From positions 183,304-247,303 of the forward strand of contig CAVVOX010000007.1 of the NCBI GenBank assembly GCA_963749875.1: DNA of 64,000 nucleotides, given 5' to 3'. Below, one piece after another: positions 8,360 through 16,919 of the stretch. The notes beneath the pieces are model-generated. The model was not told where the DNA came from. It saw only the letters and a list, made by a program, of their open reading frames with translations, and did not search any database. Origin of the DNA: JAHQVI01 sp963749875. Its GTDB lineage: Bacteria > Pseudomonadota > Alphaproteobacteria > Rhizobiales > Rhodomicrobiaceae. Position numbers and translations under genes: made by a program. Position 1 is the first letter of the stretch, and each line of letters opens with the position of its first letter.

Positions 8360-11300
8360 ATGCAGAAGTTCATTTCGGTCCGCGGTGCGCGGGAGCACAA
8401 TCTCAAAAATATCTCGCTCGACATTCCGCGCGAGAAGCTCGTCGTCATAACCGGCTTGTCCGGGTCCGGGAAGTCGAGCCTGGCCTTCGATACGATCTAC
8501 GCCGAAGGGCAGCGCCGCTATGTCGAGAGCCTGTCGGCCTATGCGCGCCAGTTCCTGGAAATGATGCAGAAGCCGGATGTCGATCTGATCGAAGGTCTGT
8601 CGCCGGCAATTTCCATCGAGCAGAAGACGACGAGCCGCAATCCGCGCTCCACCGTCGGCACCGTCACCGAGATCTACGACTATATGCGGCTGCTCTTCGC
8701 CCGCGTCGGCGTGCCCTATTCGCCGGCCACCGGCCTGCCGATCGAAAGCCAGACCGTCAGCCAGATGGTCGACCGGATCATGGCGCTGCCCGAAGGCACC
8801 CGGCTCTATCTGATGGCGCCGGTCATTCGCGGCCGCAAGGGCGAATATAAGAAAGAGCTGGCCGGCTATATGAAGCGCGGCTTCCAGCGCGTGAAGATCG
8901 ACGGCCAGTTCCATGAGATCGCCGATGCGCCCGCGCTCGACAAGAAGCTGAAGCACGATATCGACATTGTCGTTGACCGTGTCGTGGTGCGCCCCGAGCT
9001 GGGCAACAGGCTGGCGGACAGTCTGGAGACGGCGCTCGAAATCGCCGACGGGCTGGCGATTGCCGAATTCGCCGACAAGCCGCTTCCCGCGAAGCAGCGC
9101 AAGGGCGCCAATAAGTCGAAAAACGACACGCATGAGCGGCTGCTATTCTCGCAGCGCTTCGCCTGCCCGGTCTCCGGCTTCACCATCGAGGAGATCGAGC
9201 CGCGGCTGTTTTCCTTCAACAACCCGTTCGGCGCCTGCCCGAAATGCGACGGCCTCGGCACGGAGCTGAGATTCGAAGCGGCGCTTGTCGTCCCCGATCC
9301 CTCGCTCTCGCTGCGCAAGGGCGCCATCGTACCCTGGGCCCGCACCGGCAATACCTCGCCCTATTACACCCAGACTTTGGATGCGCTCGCCAAGCATTAC
9401 AAAATCTCGATGAACACCCCCTGGAGCGAAATTCCGGAGGATGTTCAAAACGCGATCCTGTACGGGTCGAACGGCGAGGCGATCAGCTTCGTTTATGATG
9501 ACGGGCTTCGCACCTACCGGAACAAGAAGCCCTTCGAAGGGGTCGTTCGCAATATCGAGCGGCGCTGGAAGGAAACCGACAGTGCCTGGGTGCGCGAGGA
9601 GCTCGGGCGCTACCAGTCCGATCACCCTTGCGAGGCGTGCGGCGGCTATCGTCTCAAACCGCAGGCGCTCGCCGTGAAGATCGACGGGCTGCATATCGGC
9701 GAGGTCTCGCGCATGTCGATCCGCGAGGCGGCGAGCTGGTTCTCGGCGCTGCCCGACACGCTGAGCGCCAAGCAGAACGAAATTGCCAGCCGGATACTGA
9801 AGGAAATCCGGGAAAGGCTGCGGTTCCTCAACGATGTCGGGCTTGACTATCTGGCGCTGTCACGCAATTCCGGCACGCTGTCGGGCGGCGAAAGCCAGCG
9901 CATCCGGCTCGCCTCGCAGATCGGCTCCGGACTGACGGGCGTGCTCTACGTGCTGGACGAGCCGTCGATCGGCCTGCATCAGCGCGACAATGCCCGGCTG
10001 CTCGATACGCTCAAACATCTGCGCGATCTCGGCAATACGGTCATCGTCGTCGAGCATGACGAGGACGCCATTCTGCAGGCCGACCATGTGATCGACATCG
10101 GTCCGGGGGCGGGCGTTCATGGCGGCGAGATCATCGCCGAGGGGATCCCTGAGAAGATCATGGACACCTCCTCCAGCCTGACCGGCCAATATTTGAGCGG
10201 CGCGCGACAGGTGCCCGTACCGACCATGCGGCGAAAAGCTGGCCGGCACAAGCGTCTGCGGATCTCCGGCGCGACGGGCAACAATCTGAAGAACATCACC
10301 GCGGAGATTCCGCTCGGCACCTTCACTTGCGTCACCGGCGTTTCTGGCGGTGGCAAATCGACCCTGCTGATCGAGACCATCTATAAGGCCGTGGCGCGGC
10401 GGCTGAACGGCGCGCGCGAGGCGCCGGCGCCTTTCGACGATATTCAAGGGCTCGAATATCTCGACAAGGTGATCGACATTGACCAGTCGCCGATCGGCCG
10501 GACGCCGCGCTCCAATCCGGCGACCTATACGGGCGCGTTCACGCCCATCCGCGACTGGTTTGCCGGGCTGCCCGAGGCAAAGGCGCGCGGCTACCTGCCC
10601 GGCCGCTTCTCGTTCAACGTGAAGGGCGGACGCTGCGAAGCCTGCCAGGGCGATGGCGTGATCAAGATCGAGATGCACTTCCTGCCCGATGTCTACGTCA
10701 CCTGCGATCAGTGCAAGGGCAAGCGCTACAATCGCGAGACGCTCGAAATCCTGTTCCGGGGCAAGTCGATCGCCGATGTCCTGGATATGACGGTCGAGGA
10801 AGGCGCGGAATTCTTCAAGGCGGTGCCTTCGGTCCGCGACAAGCTGGTGACGCTCGCCCGGGTGGGGCTCGGCTATATCAAGATCGGCCAGCAGGCGACG
10901 ACGCTTTCGGGCGGCGAGGCGCAGCGCATCAAGCTGGCGAAGGAGCTGAGCCGCAGGGCGACGGGGCGCACGCTCTATATTCTCGACGAGCCGACCACGG
11001 GCCTGCATTTCCACGACGTCGCCAAGCTGCTCGAAGTGCTGCACGAGCTTGTCCAGCAGGGCAACACGGTCGTCGTGATCGAGCATAATCTCGAAGTCAT
11101 CAAGACGGCCGACTGGATTCTCGATCTTGGTCCCGAAGGCGGCGACGGCGGCGGCGAGATCGTCGCGGCCGGCACGCCGGAGCAGGTCGCGAAGGTAAAG
11201 ACGAGCTATACGGGGCAGTTCCTCACCCAGATGCTGGCGAGGCGGCCGATCAAGAGGCCCCAGGCGGCGGAGTCTATTCTTTGCATTCGGAGTTGTGAAG

Positions 11301-11431
11301 CACACGGTTATTTGCGATATCCTGCCGTAATGGAACGAATATATCGTGCCATACGTCAACACCTGGGAGGTAGGCGTCAAGCTCTCCCAAGATCTTTTTT
11401 TCTGCCGCGTTCAGTTGACCTCGCGCAGTAA
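8360..11431 (+). CDS. uvrA: Excinuclease ABC subunit A with abnormal C-terminal extension
   Basis: UvrA is the damage-recognition ATPase of nucleotide excision repair. Both ABC modules are intact: Walker A GLSGSGKSS near residue 33 and GVSGGGKST near residue 660, signature LSGGESQRIRLA near 507 and LSGGEAQRIKLA near 848. The first zinc module is degenerate (CPVSG..., then CPKC); the second is complete (CEAC and CDQC). The normal end of the family falls at about ARRPIKRPQAAE (residue 971). The remaining 52 residues are not UvrA-like: that DNA encodes, on the other strand, the C-terminus of a ParA remnant. The original stop has therefore been lost, and at 1023 residues the protein is longer than the usual 940-970. 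Confidence 0.96.
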   Translation: MQKFISVRGAREHNLKNISLDIPREKLVVITGLSGSGKSSLAFDTIYAEGQRRYVESLSAYARQFLEMMQKPDVDLIEGLSPAISIEQKTTSRNPRSTVGTVTEIYDYMRLLFARVGVPYSPATGLPIESQTVSQMVDRIMALPEGTRLYLMAPVIRGRKGEYKKELAGYMKRGFQRVKIDGQFHEIADAPALDKKLKHDIDIVVDRVVVRPELGNRLADSLETALEIADGLAIAEFADKPLPAKQRKGANKSKNDTHERLLFSQRFACPVSGFTIEEIEPRLFSFNNPFGACPKCDGLGTELRFEAALVVPDPSLSLRKGAIVPWARTGNTSPYYTQTLDALAKHYKISMNTPWSEIPEDVQNAILYGSNGEAISFVYDDGLRTYRNKKPFEGVVRNIERRWKETDSAWVREELGRYQSDHPCEACGGYRLKPQALAVKIDGLHIGEVSRMSIREAASWFSALPDTLSAKQNEIASRILKEIRERLRFLNDVGLDYLALSRNSGTLSGGESQRIRLASQIGSGLTGVLYVLDEPSIGLHQRDNARLLDTLKHLRDLGNTVIVVEHDEDAILQADHVIDIGPGAGVHGGEIIAEGIPEKIMDTSSSLTGQYLSGARQVPVPTMRRKAGRHKRLRISGATGNNLKNITAEIPLGTFTCVTGVSGGGKSTLLIETIYKAVARRLNGAREAPAPFDDIQGLEYLDKVIDIDQSPIGRTPRSNPATYTGAFTPIRDWFAGLPEAKARGYLPGRFSFNVKGGRCEACQGDGVIKIEMHFLPDVYVTCDQCKGKRYNRETLEILFRGKSIADVLDMTVEEGAEFFKAVPSVRDKLVTLARVGLGYIKIGQQATTLSGGEAQRIKLAKELSRRATGRTLYILDEPTTGLHFHDVAKLLEVLHELVQQGNTVVVIEHNLEVIKTADWILDLGPEGGDGGGEIVAAGTPEQVAKVKTSYTGQFLTQMLARRPIKRPQAAESILCIRSCEAHGYLRYPAVMERIYRAIRQHLGGRRQALPRSFFLPRSVDLAQ

Positions 11432-11739
11432 AAGTTGCAGCACGCCCAGAACCTCAATCGAAGGGCAGAGCGTCTTGCGAAACTCCGCTAGATAGTGAAC
11501 GAAAGTCACAGCACCACTTCGAGACATCGACGTCAGTGATGTCGGAATAAGGACATGCGTGGATGCGCAGAACGCATTGATAGCGGCCATCGTAGGCGCG
11601 GCGGCGTGTCGATGACGACGATATCGAAATCCCGAGCTAGCCGAGGTAGACAGTTTCCTTGCCAGGGCGAAACGAGGGTCTTTCTCGCGCTCGCCAAGAA
11701 CGAAGGCGGCGAACAGCTTGTCTTCGACCTCCGCCAATC
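11274..11739 (-). pseudogene. Decayed ParA-family ATPase gene, 3' part
   Basis: On the minus strand, ParA segments appear in order but in changing frames: LFAAFVLGEREKDPRFALAR, then DFDIVVIDTPP (Walker B, about 11,594-11,626), then INAFCASTHVLIPTSLTS with SIEVLGVL, then QLNAAEKKILGELDAYLPG and FVPLRQDIANN, ending at TAG 11274-11276. At least three frameshifts separate them, and the Walker A end with KGGVGKT is missing. ParA ATPases drive plasmid or chromosome partition and usually sit beside parB; none is here. The gene is dead and probably a relic of a plasmid or integrated element. Its 3' end overlaps the uvrA tail in antisense. Confidence 0.85.
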
Positions 11740-12159
11740 AGCGATGTGCGCACTAAGCTCAAATCCGCGAAAGGCCGGCCTATCGGGCCTCGCCGCAGCT
11801 CTTTAATCGGCTTGATCTCGTGTCATCCTCGCCCGGCGAAGTCGGCTCCTCACCGTAGCGAAAAGCGTTGCCAGCCAAGCGGCCCGGCAGTCCTTTTTAC
11901 GCATTTTTTATGCTGCCGCGTTTCACGGGCGGCCAAATTTTCCTTATGCAAAAACGACTTACCACAACCACTTTGCGTTGTGTCATTTCATTGCTACAAT
12001 TTTTCCTAGTGACCGGGTCCTTAGAGGCCCGTCCAAGGGTCGAAACGTCTAAGGCCGGCACTCTGGCGGCGGTCAACAGACCGCAAGGCGGCTTAGATTT
12101 TCGACAGAGCCGTTCCGGTGATCGCCGCAGCTGGTGGAAACCATTTGGTGGAAGATCAC
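11740..12159. other. Noncoding stretch with no recognised feature
   Basis: About 420 bases between the ParA remnant and the next gene. Short open frames occur on both strands but none shows a recognisable domain, signal peptide or good ribosome site. Looking for the missing N-terminal half of parA (a KGGVGKT-like motif) on the minus strand gave nothing convincing. The base composition is less GC-rich around 11,900-12,010 than in flanking genes, consistent with degraded foreign DNA or a promoter region for the small secreted protein downstream. Confidence 0.5.
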
Positions 12160-12480
12160 ATGATCCGACGGACCTGTATGACCCTCGTCACCGCCATGGC
12201 GATGCTTTCCTTCTCCTCGAATGTCTTCGCACATGACAGCTGGATCAATCGCGGCGCCTTCCGCGGCCCGCAGAACGGCGAATGGTGCTGCGGAGCGAAC
12301 GACTGCTTCGTTGTCCCGTCTTCGTCCGTCAAGGTCGGTGACACTGGATTCGAAATTAAGCCGATCGCGGAAATCGTGCCGTATAAGGAAGCGCTGCCGA
12401 GCGCGGATGGGCAATATTGGCGCTGCCAGCGGCCAAATGGGACGCGCCGCTGCTTTTTCGCGCCGATCAGCGCATTTTAA
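12160..12480 (+). CDS. Small secreted cysteine-containing protein
   Basis: A 106-residue protein with a signal peptide (MIRRTCMTLVTAMAMLSFSS, ending NVFA) and a mature region of about 80 residues starting HDSWINRGAF. The mature part has four cysteines, two in GEWCCGANDCF and one near the end in RRCFF, plus YWRCQRP, so disulfides in the periplasm are likely. Similar short secreted proteins with a WCCG..DC motif occur in alphaproteobacteria as conserved hypotheticals; no function is known. The ATG at 12160 is preferred over an in-frame one at 12118 because it starts the signal peptide directly. Confidence 0.75.
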   Translation: MIRRTCMTLVTAMAMLSFSSNVFAHDSWINRGAFRGPQNGEWCCGANDCFVVPSSSVKVGDTGFEIKPIAEIVPYKEALPSADGQYWRCQRPNGTRRCFFAPISAF

Positions 12481-12508
12481 GCGTTCAAACACCAGTCAGC
12501 TCGTATAA

Positions 12509-12534
12509 AGGCGGCTCGGGCAGCCGGGCCGCCT
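12509..12534. terminator. GC-rich hairpin, possible terminator
   Basis: Two 11-base arms (AGGCGGCTCGG and CCGGGCCGCCT) pair with one G-T wobble around a four-base loop, 28 bases after the secreted-protein gene. On the plus strand the hairpin is followed by A residues rather than T residues, so it is not a textbook terminator for that gene; on the minus strand a TTTATA tract follows. The position suggests transcript ending or stabilisation. Confidence 0.35.
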
Positions 12535-12643
12535 AAAAACCTTTCCGCGGGGAAGCGGGAACTTTGCGCATGGCGGGCCGTTTCGTGAGCACCCCGCACA
12601 TCGGCGGATCGACTTTTCACAATTGGGGAGCAAGCGAAAGCAA

Positions 12644-12805
12644 ATGGATCTCGTCGTCACCCTTCAGCCATGGATCGCACTCATCTTCGGCGTCTTGATA
12701 TTGGCCGTGCCACAGATTCTGAACTATCTGGTCGCGGCTTATCTGATCCTTATCGGCCTTGCCGGCCTTGTCGGCCAATATGGCGCGACCGGCGTTCCCA
12801 CTTAG
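12644..12805 (+). CDS. DUF3096-type small membrane protein
   Basis: A 53-residue protein made almost entirely of two hydrophobic segments (WIALIFGVLILAVPQILNYL and VAAYLILIGLAGLVG). Length and the L..IFGVLIL..P.ILNYLVA.YLI..GL.GL pattern match the DUF3096 family of two-helix inner-membrane proteins of unknown function. The ATG at 12644 is preferred; an in-frame TTG at 12623 would add seven charged residues. Its TAG stop lies in the terminal TTAGAGC of the palindromic repeat that follows. Confidence 0.75.
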   Translation: MDLVVTLQPWIALIFGVLILAVPQILNYLVAAYLILIGLAGLVGQYGATGVPT

Positions 12806-12930
12806 AGCAGCGGATTCGAAATCGGAGGCGGAAGCGCTCCGCTGTCTCTTTGTCTGCGCATCGGATTTATCCGAAAACCGGTACCCAGCCCCGCCTTCGC
12901 GGGGCCATGCTGATCGGTCCGATGCGCTAG
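12804..12930. repeat. Hyphomicrobiales GCATCGGATTT palindromic element, copy 1
   Basis: The element starts at the TAG stop of the DUF3096 gene (TAGAGCAGCGGATTCG, then GGCGGAAGCGCT) and ends with a palindrome, GCATCGGATTTATCCGAAAA ... TCGGTCCGATGC (12858-12925). The same unit, inverted, lies at 42416-42518 with matching flanks. This copy differs in the middle of the palindrome: a small GC hairpin (GCCCCGCCTTCGCGGGGC) replaces the usual short loop. The rest of the gap to 13,110 has no gene and probably carries the promoter of the DUF502 gene. Confidence 0.75.
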
Positions 12931-13110
12931 GGAACGGGTGCATTCGGCGATCGTTCATATCCGTTCACCCATAATGACCGAAAACGCAGCGACCGCGAAT
13001 AGCGCCGGACACCGGCGTCCGGCCGTTTTATGTTGCTTCGCACAAACTTAGGACAATTACGGCAAATTTATGTATCTTAAAGGAAGCGGCACTCAAGGGC
13101 GGTTTCATTC

Positions 13111-13866
13111 ATGTCTCTATTCGTTCAACTCTGGCGCAATACCTTCACGACCACATTTCTGGCCGGGCTTGTCCTGCTTCTGCCCATCGTTTTGACGATC
13201 CTCATCGTCGCCTGGATCATCGACGTCTTAAGAGCGGCCCTCGGCCCCGGCACCTTTCTCGGCAACCTTCTGACCACGAGTGGCACGACGATCATCGGCC
13301 AGGGCTATGATACGCTGGCCTTTTTCCTTGGCATTCTCATCGCGCTGATCGGAATCTGGCTGCTCGGCATCATCGCGCGCAGCGCCGCTCAGAAAAGCAT
13401 CGAAAGCTCCATCGACCGTATCTTCACCAAGCTGCCGATTATCCGGAGCATCTACAATCCGATTTCGCGCGTAGTCCGCCTGGCGACCGACAAGACAACC
13501 GGCGACTTCTCGGGCATGACCGTCGTCTCTTGCCGCTTCGGAGGCAGGAACGGCGTCGATGTGCTCGCTCTGCTCGCAAATCAGGACGTCTATTATATTG
13601 GCGGCGAGCCGCGCTGCATGGTCTATCTGCCGACGGCGCCGATCCCGATGACGGGCGGCCTCGTGCTCGTGCCGGAGGAGGCTGTCGTGCCGGTTCCGCA
13701 GATGAAGGTCGATGATCTTCTGCGCATCTATTTCTCGCTTGGCGCGCTCGCCTCGGACACGCTGCCCCGAACGCTCAAGGATGCGAGCGATCCGGAACGC
13801 GCGAAGAAAATCCCCACGATCGAGCCGGCCGATCCGCAGCTGGTGCGCAGCGACGCGGCCGAATAG
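13111..13866 (+). CDS. DUF502 family inner-membrane protein
   Basis: A 251-residue protein of the DUF502 family, widely conserved in alphaproteobacteria with unknown function. Two transmembrane segments are clear: about residues 17-40 (LAGLVLLLPIVLTILIVAWI) and 68-90 (LAFFLGILIALIGIWLLGII). The loop after the second helix, KLPIIRSIYNPISRVVRLAT, and the later TAPIPMTGGLVLVPEEAV are the family hallmarks. Convergent with the patatin gene, whose stop follows directly with no space for an obvious terminator. Confidence 0.88.
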   Translation: MSLFVQLWRNTFTTTFLAGLVLLLPIVLTILIVAWIIDVLRAALGPGTFLGNLLTTSGTTIIGQGYDTLAFFLGILIALIGIWLLGIIARSAAQKSIESSIDRIFTKLPIIRSIYNPISRVVRLATDKTTGDFSGMTVVSCRFGGRNGVDVLALLANQDVYYIGGEPRCMVYLPTAPIPMTGGLVLVPEEAVVPVPQMKVDDLLRIYFSLGALASDTLPRTLKDASDPERAKKIPTIEPADPQLVRSDAAE

Positions 13867-14940
13867 TCAACTCTCCACCGCCCGCTCATAGCCGTCGCCC
13901 TGAAACATTTTCCGGATGTCGACAGTGGACTGTCTGCCAATGGCGTCGTAATTCTCATCGAGCCATTCGGCCGCCGCACTCCGCCCGATTTCGAACAGAT
14001 GCTGCAAAAACGCCGGCTCGGCATTGAGTTTGCTCGCCGCGCCGAATGAGATGTCCTGCTCATGCAGGCCGACAATGTGAACATGCAAATCTCTGTAGCG
14101 TTCGGGATCCAGCCGCTCTTCGGCGAGCATCCGGCCGACGAAATCGACCGCGCGAAGCTCCCGCAGGAGGCTGGCGTTGAACGAGATCTCATTGACGCGA
14201 TCGAGGATTTCGCGGGCGCCGCGCGGAACCCCTTCCCGTTCGATTGGATTGATCTGCACAATGAGAATGTCCTGCGACTGGCTGGCATAGAAGAACGGAA
14301 ACAGTACCGGGTTGCCCATATAGCCGCCGTCCCAATAATGCTGGCCGTCGATCTCCACGGCCTGAAACAGCGTCGGCAGGCAGGTCGATGCCATCACGGC
14401 ATCGGCGGTCAGGTTGCTGCCCTCGAAGACGCGGACGTGGCCGGTCTCGACATTTGTCGCCGAGACGAACAGCTTGACATCGCGACATGAGCGCACGCGC
14501 TCGAAATCGATGAGGTCCTCCAGAAGGTTCCGTAGCGGATTGATGTTGAGCGGGTTGAAATCGTAAGGCGAAAGAGAGCGCGTCAGCACATCGAACCAGA
14601 AGAACATCAGCGAATTGCCGATGTTCCAATTGCCGGTCCAGATATCGAACAGGCTCCGCCGCACCGGGCTGAAAGCCGCTCGCTTTCCGACCTCCTGCCA
14701 GAAGATCCTCAGCCGTTCCCTCGCCGCCTCCGGCCCGCCGCGCGTCAAGCCGTCAGCCAGCACGACCGCATTCATTGCGCCGGCGCTCGTGCCGCTAATC
14801 GCTTCGATTTGAAGGCGCTCATCTTCCAGGAAACGATCCAGCACGCCCCAGGTGAAGGCGCCGTGCGCACCGCCGCCCTGGAGAGCCAGATTAATCGGCT
14901 TTGCGCCTTTCGCATGGTCGGCGCCGGAGTTGAGCGTCAT
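13867..14940 (-). CDS. Patatin-like phospholipase
   Basis: A 357-residue patatin-family lipid acyl hydrolase. The oxyanion-hole motif LALQGGGAHGAF is near residue 20, the nucleophile serine is in SGTSAGAMNA near residue 52, and the catalytic aspartate is in WDGGYMGNPV near residue 208, so the Ser-Asp dyad is complete. The chosen ATG (14940) overlaps the stop of the upstream dehydrogenase remnant by four bases. Related patatin genes sit beside 3-hydroxybutyrate dehydrogenase in other Rhizobiales, which suggests a role in polyhydroxybutyrate or lipid turnover. Here the partner is damaged. Confidence 0.88.
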   Translation of the reverse strand: MTLNSGADHAKGAKPINLALQGGGAHGAFTWGVLDRFLEDERLQIEAISGTSAGAMNAVVLADGLTRGGPEAARERLRIFWQEVGKRAAFSPVRRSLFDIWTGNWNIGNSLMFFWFDVLTRSLSPYDFNPLNINPLRNLLEDLIDFERVRSCRDVKLFVSATNVETGHVRVFEGSNLTADAVMASTCLPTLFQAVEIDGQHYWDGGYMGNPVLFPFFYASQSQDILIVQINPIEREGVPRGAREILDRVNEISFNASLLRELRAVDFVGRMLAEERLDPERYRDLHVHIVGLHEQDISFGAASKLNAEPAFLQHLFEIGRSAAAEWLDENYDAIGRQSTVDIRKMFQGDGYERAVES

Positions 14941-15281
14941 TGCGCCGTCCAGCCTCCATCGATCGGGAGCGCCGCGCCGGTGATCGAGGCCGCCGCATCG
15001 GAGCACAGGAAAACGGCAAGGGGATTTTGTATCGCGCCGAACTTGTCCTCGGCCGCCCTGAACAATGCGCCGATTTCTTCCGGCTTTGTCATGTCCGCGC
15101 CGTGATAGCCGACGTCGACACGGTTCTCCGAGGCAAGCCGGGACCGGACCACCTCGATCTCTCCGGCATCGCCGAAGCCGTTGAGCATGACATTCAGGCC
15201 TTGCCTGGCGAAGGCCGTGGCCATGCCGAGACCGATGCCGCTGGTCGAGCCTGTCACGATTACGCTTCTGTTGGTCGTCAT
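14937..15281 (-). pseudogene. 3-hydroxybutyrate dehydrogenase with internal deletion
   Basis: A 114-residue remnant of a short-chain dehydrogenase normally near 260 residues. The N-terminal Rossmann part is intact (VIVTGSTSGIGLGMATAFAR, then DMTKPEEI), but at about residue 85 the sequence jumps from FGAIQ directly to NPLAVFLCSDAAASITGAAL and PIDGGWTAQ, the family C-terminus. About 140 residues are missing, including the catalytic Ser and YxxxK. The joint keeps frame, so a short product could be made but cannot be an active enzyme. The ends match D-beta-hydroxybutyrate dehydrogenase best. GTG at 15290 is an alternative start. Confidence 0.82.
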
Positions 15282-15538
15282 TGAGGACACTCCGGCTGAT
15301 AGGTGCGTGGGCTATGCCGCCTATGTAGACCGCCGCCGCTCACCCGCCAATGGCTCGGCCATTCACGATTTTTGCTCTGCACAAAAGCGCGGCAATGATG
15401 CGCGGAGCATGACCTTTGGCAAGAGAGGAATCTTGTGCGTTCGAATCCGGTCGGTCAGCGACCTGAAGCGGTCCACCTCTCCGGCTGCCAGGACTGCGCG
15501 ATTGGGCGTCAGGCTTGCGATGTGATCGGATCGTCGTC

Positions 15539-16771
15539 TTACGCGGGCGGCGGGCCGAAGATCAGAACGGCATTGAGACCGCCAAAAGCGAAGGAATTCG
15601 ACATGGCGTAATTCACTTCGCGCGAACGCCCCTCATTCGGCGTGTAGTCGAGGTCGCATTCATCGCCTGGCTCGTCGAAGCCGATCGTCGGCGGCACGAA
15701 ATTTTCGTTGATCGCCTTGATGCAGGCGACCGCCTCCACGCCGCCGCCGGCGCCAAGGCAATGGCCGTGCATCGATTTCGTCGAGCTCACCGAGACCTTA
15801 TCCGCCGCATTGTCGAAGACGCGCCGGATTGCGCGCGTCTCGTTGATATCGTTGATCGTCGTCGCCGTGCCATGTGCGTTGATATAGTCGATGTCGGAGG
15901 GCGAGAGGCGCGCATCCTCCAGCGCGGTCTGCATCGCAACGGTCGGTCCTTCGATGGAGGGATTGACCATATCCGCCGCGTCTGAGGTCATGCCGAAGCC
16001 CATCACCTCCGCGATCGGCTCTGCGCCGCGGGCCTTTGCATGCTCCAGCTCCTCCAGCACCAGGATGCCAGCGCCTTCCGCCAGAACCGTGCCGTTGCGG
16101 CGCTTGGCGAATGGCCAGCACCCGTCCGGCGAAAGCACGCGCATTGCCTGCCAGGAGCGCATCGATCCGAATGTGAGACACGCTTCCGAGGCACCGGCAA
16201 CGCCCAGATCGACCAGACCCGCACGGACCATCTGGAACGTCAGCCCGATTGCGTGAGCCGCCGTCGAACAGGCGCTGACCGTGCCGAAGCAGGGCCCTTT
16301 GAGGCCGTATTCGATGCTGGCATGGGCGGCGGCCGAGGAGGCGATGCTCCGCAAAAGGGTGAGCGGATGGGTGGCCTTCTTCTTGTGAATGAAAAGGTCC
16401 ACATAGCCCGCTTCAATTGTGGATAACCCGCCGATGCCGGAGCCGATGATGGATGCGGCGCGATGGCCGTCCGGAACGGGACCGTCGAAACCGGCCTCTT
16501 TCATCGCTTCGATGGCCGCCGCGCCGGCGAATTGGGAATAGCGGTCGGCGAGCAGCAGCGGCTTCGACGGGCAGCGCTCGCGGGGGTCGAAATCCTTCAC
16601 TTCACCGGCGATGGTGATGTAGAGATCCTGCAGATCGAAGCCCTCGATCTGACCAATTCCGCAGCGCCCTTCTTTCAAGCTTGCCCAGAACGCACCGACC
16701 CCGGTCCCGATGGGCGAAACCACCCCCTGACCGGTAACCACGACCCGCCTTGCCCCATTGGGCCCCGTCAT
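15539..16771 (-). CDS. FabF/NodE-like beta-ketoacyl-ACP synthase
   Basis: A 410-residue condensing enzyme that extends acyl chains with malonyl-ACP. The catalytic Cys168 lies in TVSACSTAAHA, His300 in INAHGTAT and His337 in STKSMHGHCLGAGGG, so the Cys-His-His triad is complete. The KSMHGH form and linkage to a private acyl carrier protein point to a special-purpose synthase (like NodE or the very-long-chain lipid A systems of rhizobia) rather than housekeeping FabF. It is downstream of the ACP gene on the same strand, but 148 bases holding two palindromic repeats separate them. The 248 bases to the next gene at 15,291 show no feature. Confidence 0.9.
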   Translation of the reverse strand: MTGPNGARRVVVTGQGVVSPIGTGVGAFWASLKEGRCGIGQIEGFDLQDLYITIAGEVKDFDPRERCPSKPLLLADRYSQFAGAAAIEAMKEAGFDGPVPDGHRAASIIGSGIGGLSTIEAGYVDLFIHKKKATHPLTLLRSIASSAAAHASIEYGLKGPCFGTVSACSTAAHAIGLTFQMVRAGLVDLGVAGASEACLTFGSMRSWQAMRVLSPDGCWPFAKRRNGTVLAEGAGILVLEELEHAKARGAEPIAEVMGFGMTSDAADMVNPSIEGPTVAMQTALEDARLSPSDIDYINAHGTATTINDINETRAIRRVFDNAADKVSVSSTKSMHGHCLGAGGGVEAVACIKAINENFVPPTIGFDEPGDECDLDYTPNEGRSREVNYAMSNSFAFGGLNAVLIFGPPPA

Positions 16772-16802
16772 TTTTTGCCCTTATGCCAAGAGAACGCCGG
16801 AC

Positions 16803-16840
16803 TAGCGCAACGCGCGTCCAAATGGACGCGCGTTGCGCTA
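16803..16840. repeat. Palindromic repeat module A, short perfect form
   Basis: Two perfect 18-base arms, TAGCGCAACGCGCGTCCA and TGGACGCGCGTTGCGCTA, separated by two bases. The same ends occur in longer copies at 26,070, 50,079, 50,205 and 54,217. It lies between the ACP and ketoacyl synthase genes, where transcripts crossing it would form a very stable hairpin. No T tract follows on the minus strand, so it is not an evident terminator. Confidence 0.9.
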
Positions 16841-16852
16841 ACTTATAGAAAT

Positions 16853-16906
16853 AGATCAGCTTGACCTCGTCCAAGTGAAATCACTTGGACGAGGTCAAGC
16901 TGATCT
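16853..16906. repeat. Palindromic repeat module B, perfect form
   Basis: Two perfect 26-base arms around AA; the 5' arm begins AGATCAGCTTGACCTCGTCC and the 3' arm ends GAGGTCAAGCTGATCT. It sits 12 bases from module A. A diverged module B lies between two module A copies inside the gene at about 50.1 kb (TCACTTGGACGAGGTCAAG), so A and B travel as a composite. Confidence 0.9.
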
Positions 16907-16919
16907 CGAGCCGTGCGCA

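Noticed and set aside
9860..11380. 506-residue open frame on the minus strand
   Set aside because: Antisense to uvrA, no domain; high GC makes long antisense frames common. Only the end beyond 11,274 matters, as the ParA remnant in another frame.
15425..15460. GTTCGAATCC, a tRNA T-loop-like motif
   Set aside because: No acceptor stem, anticodon arm or CCA-side pairing around it.
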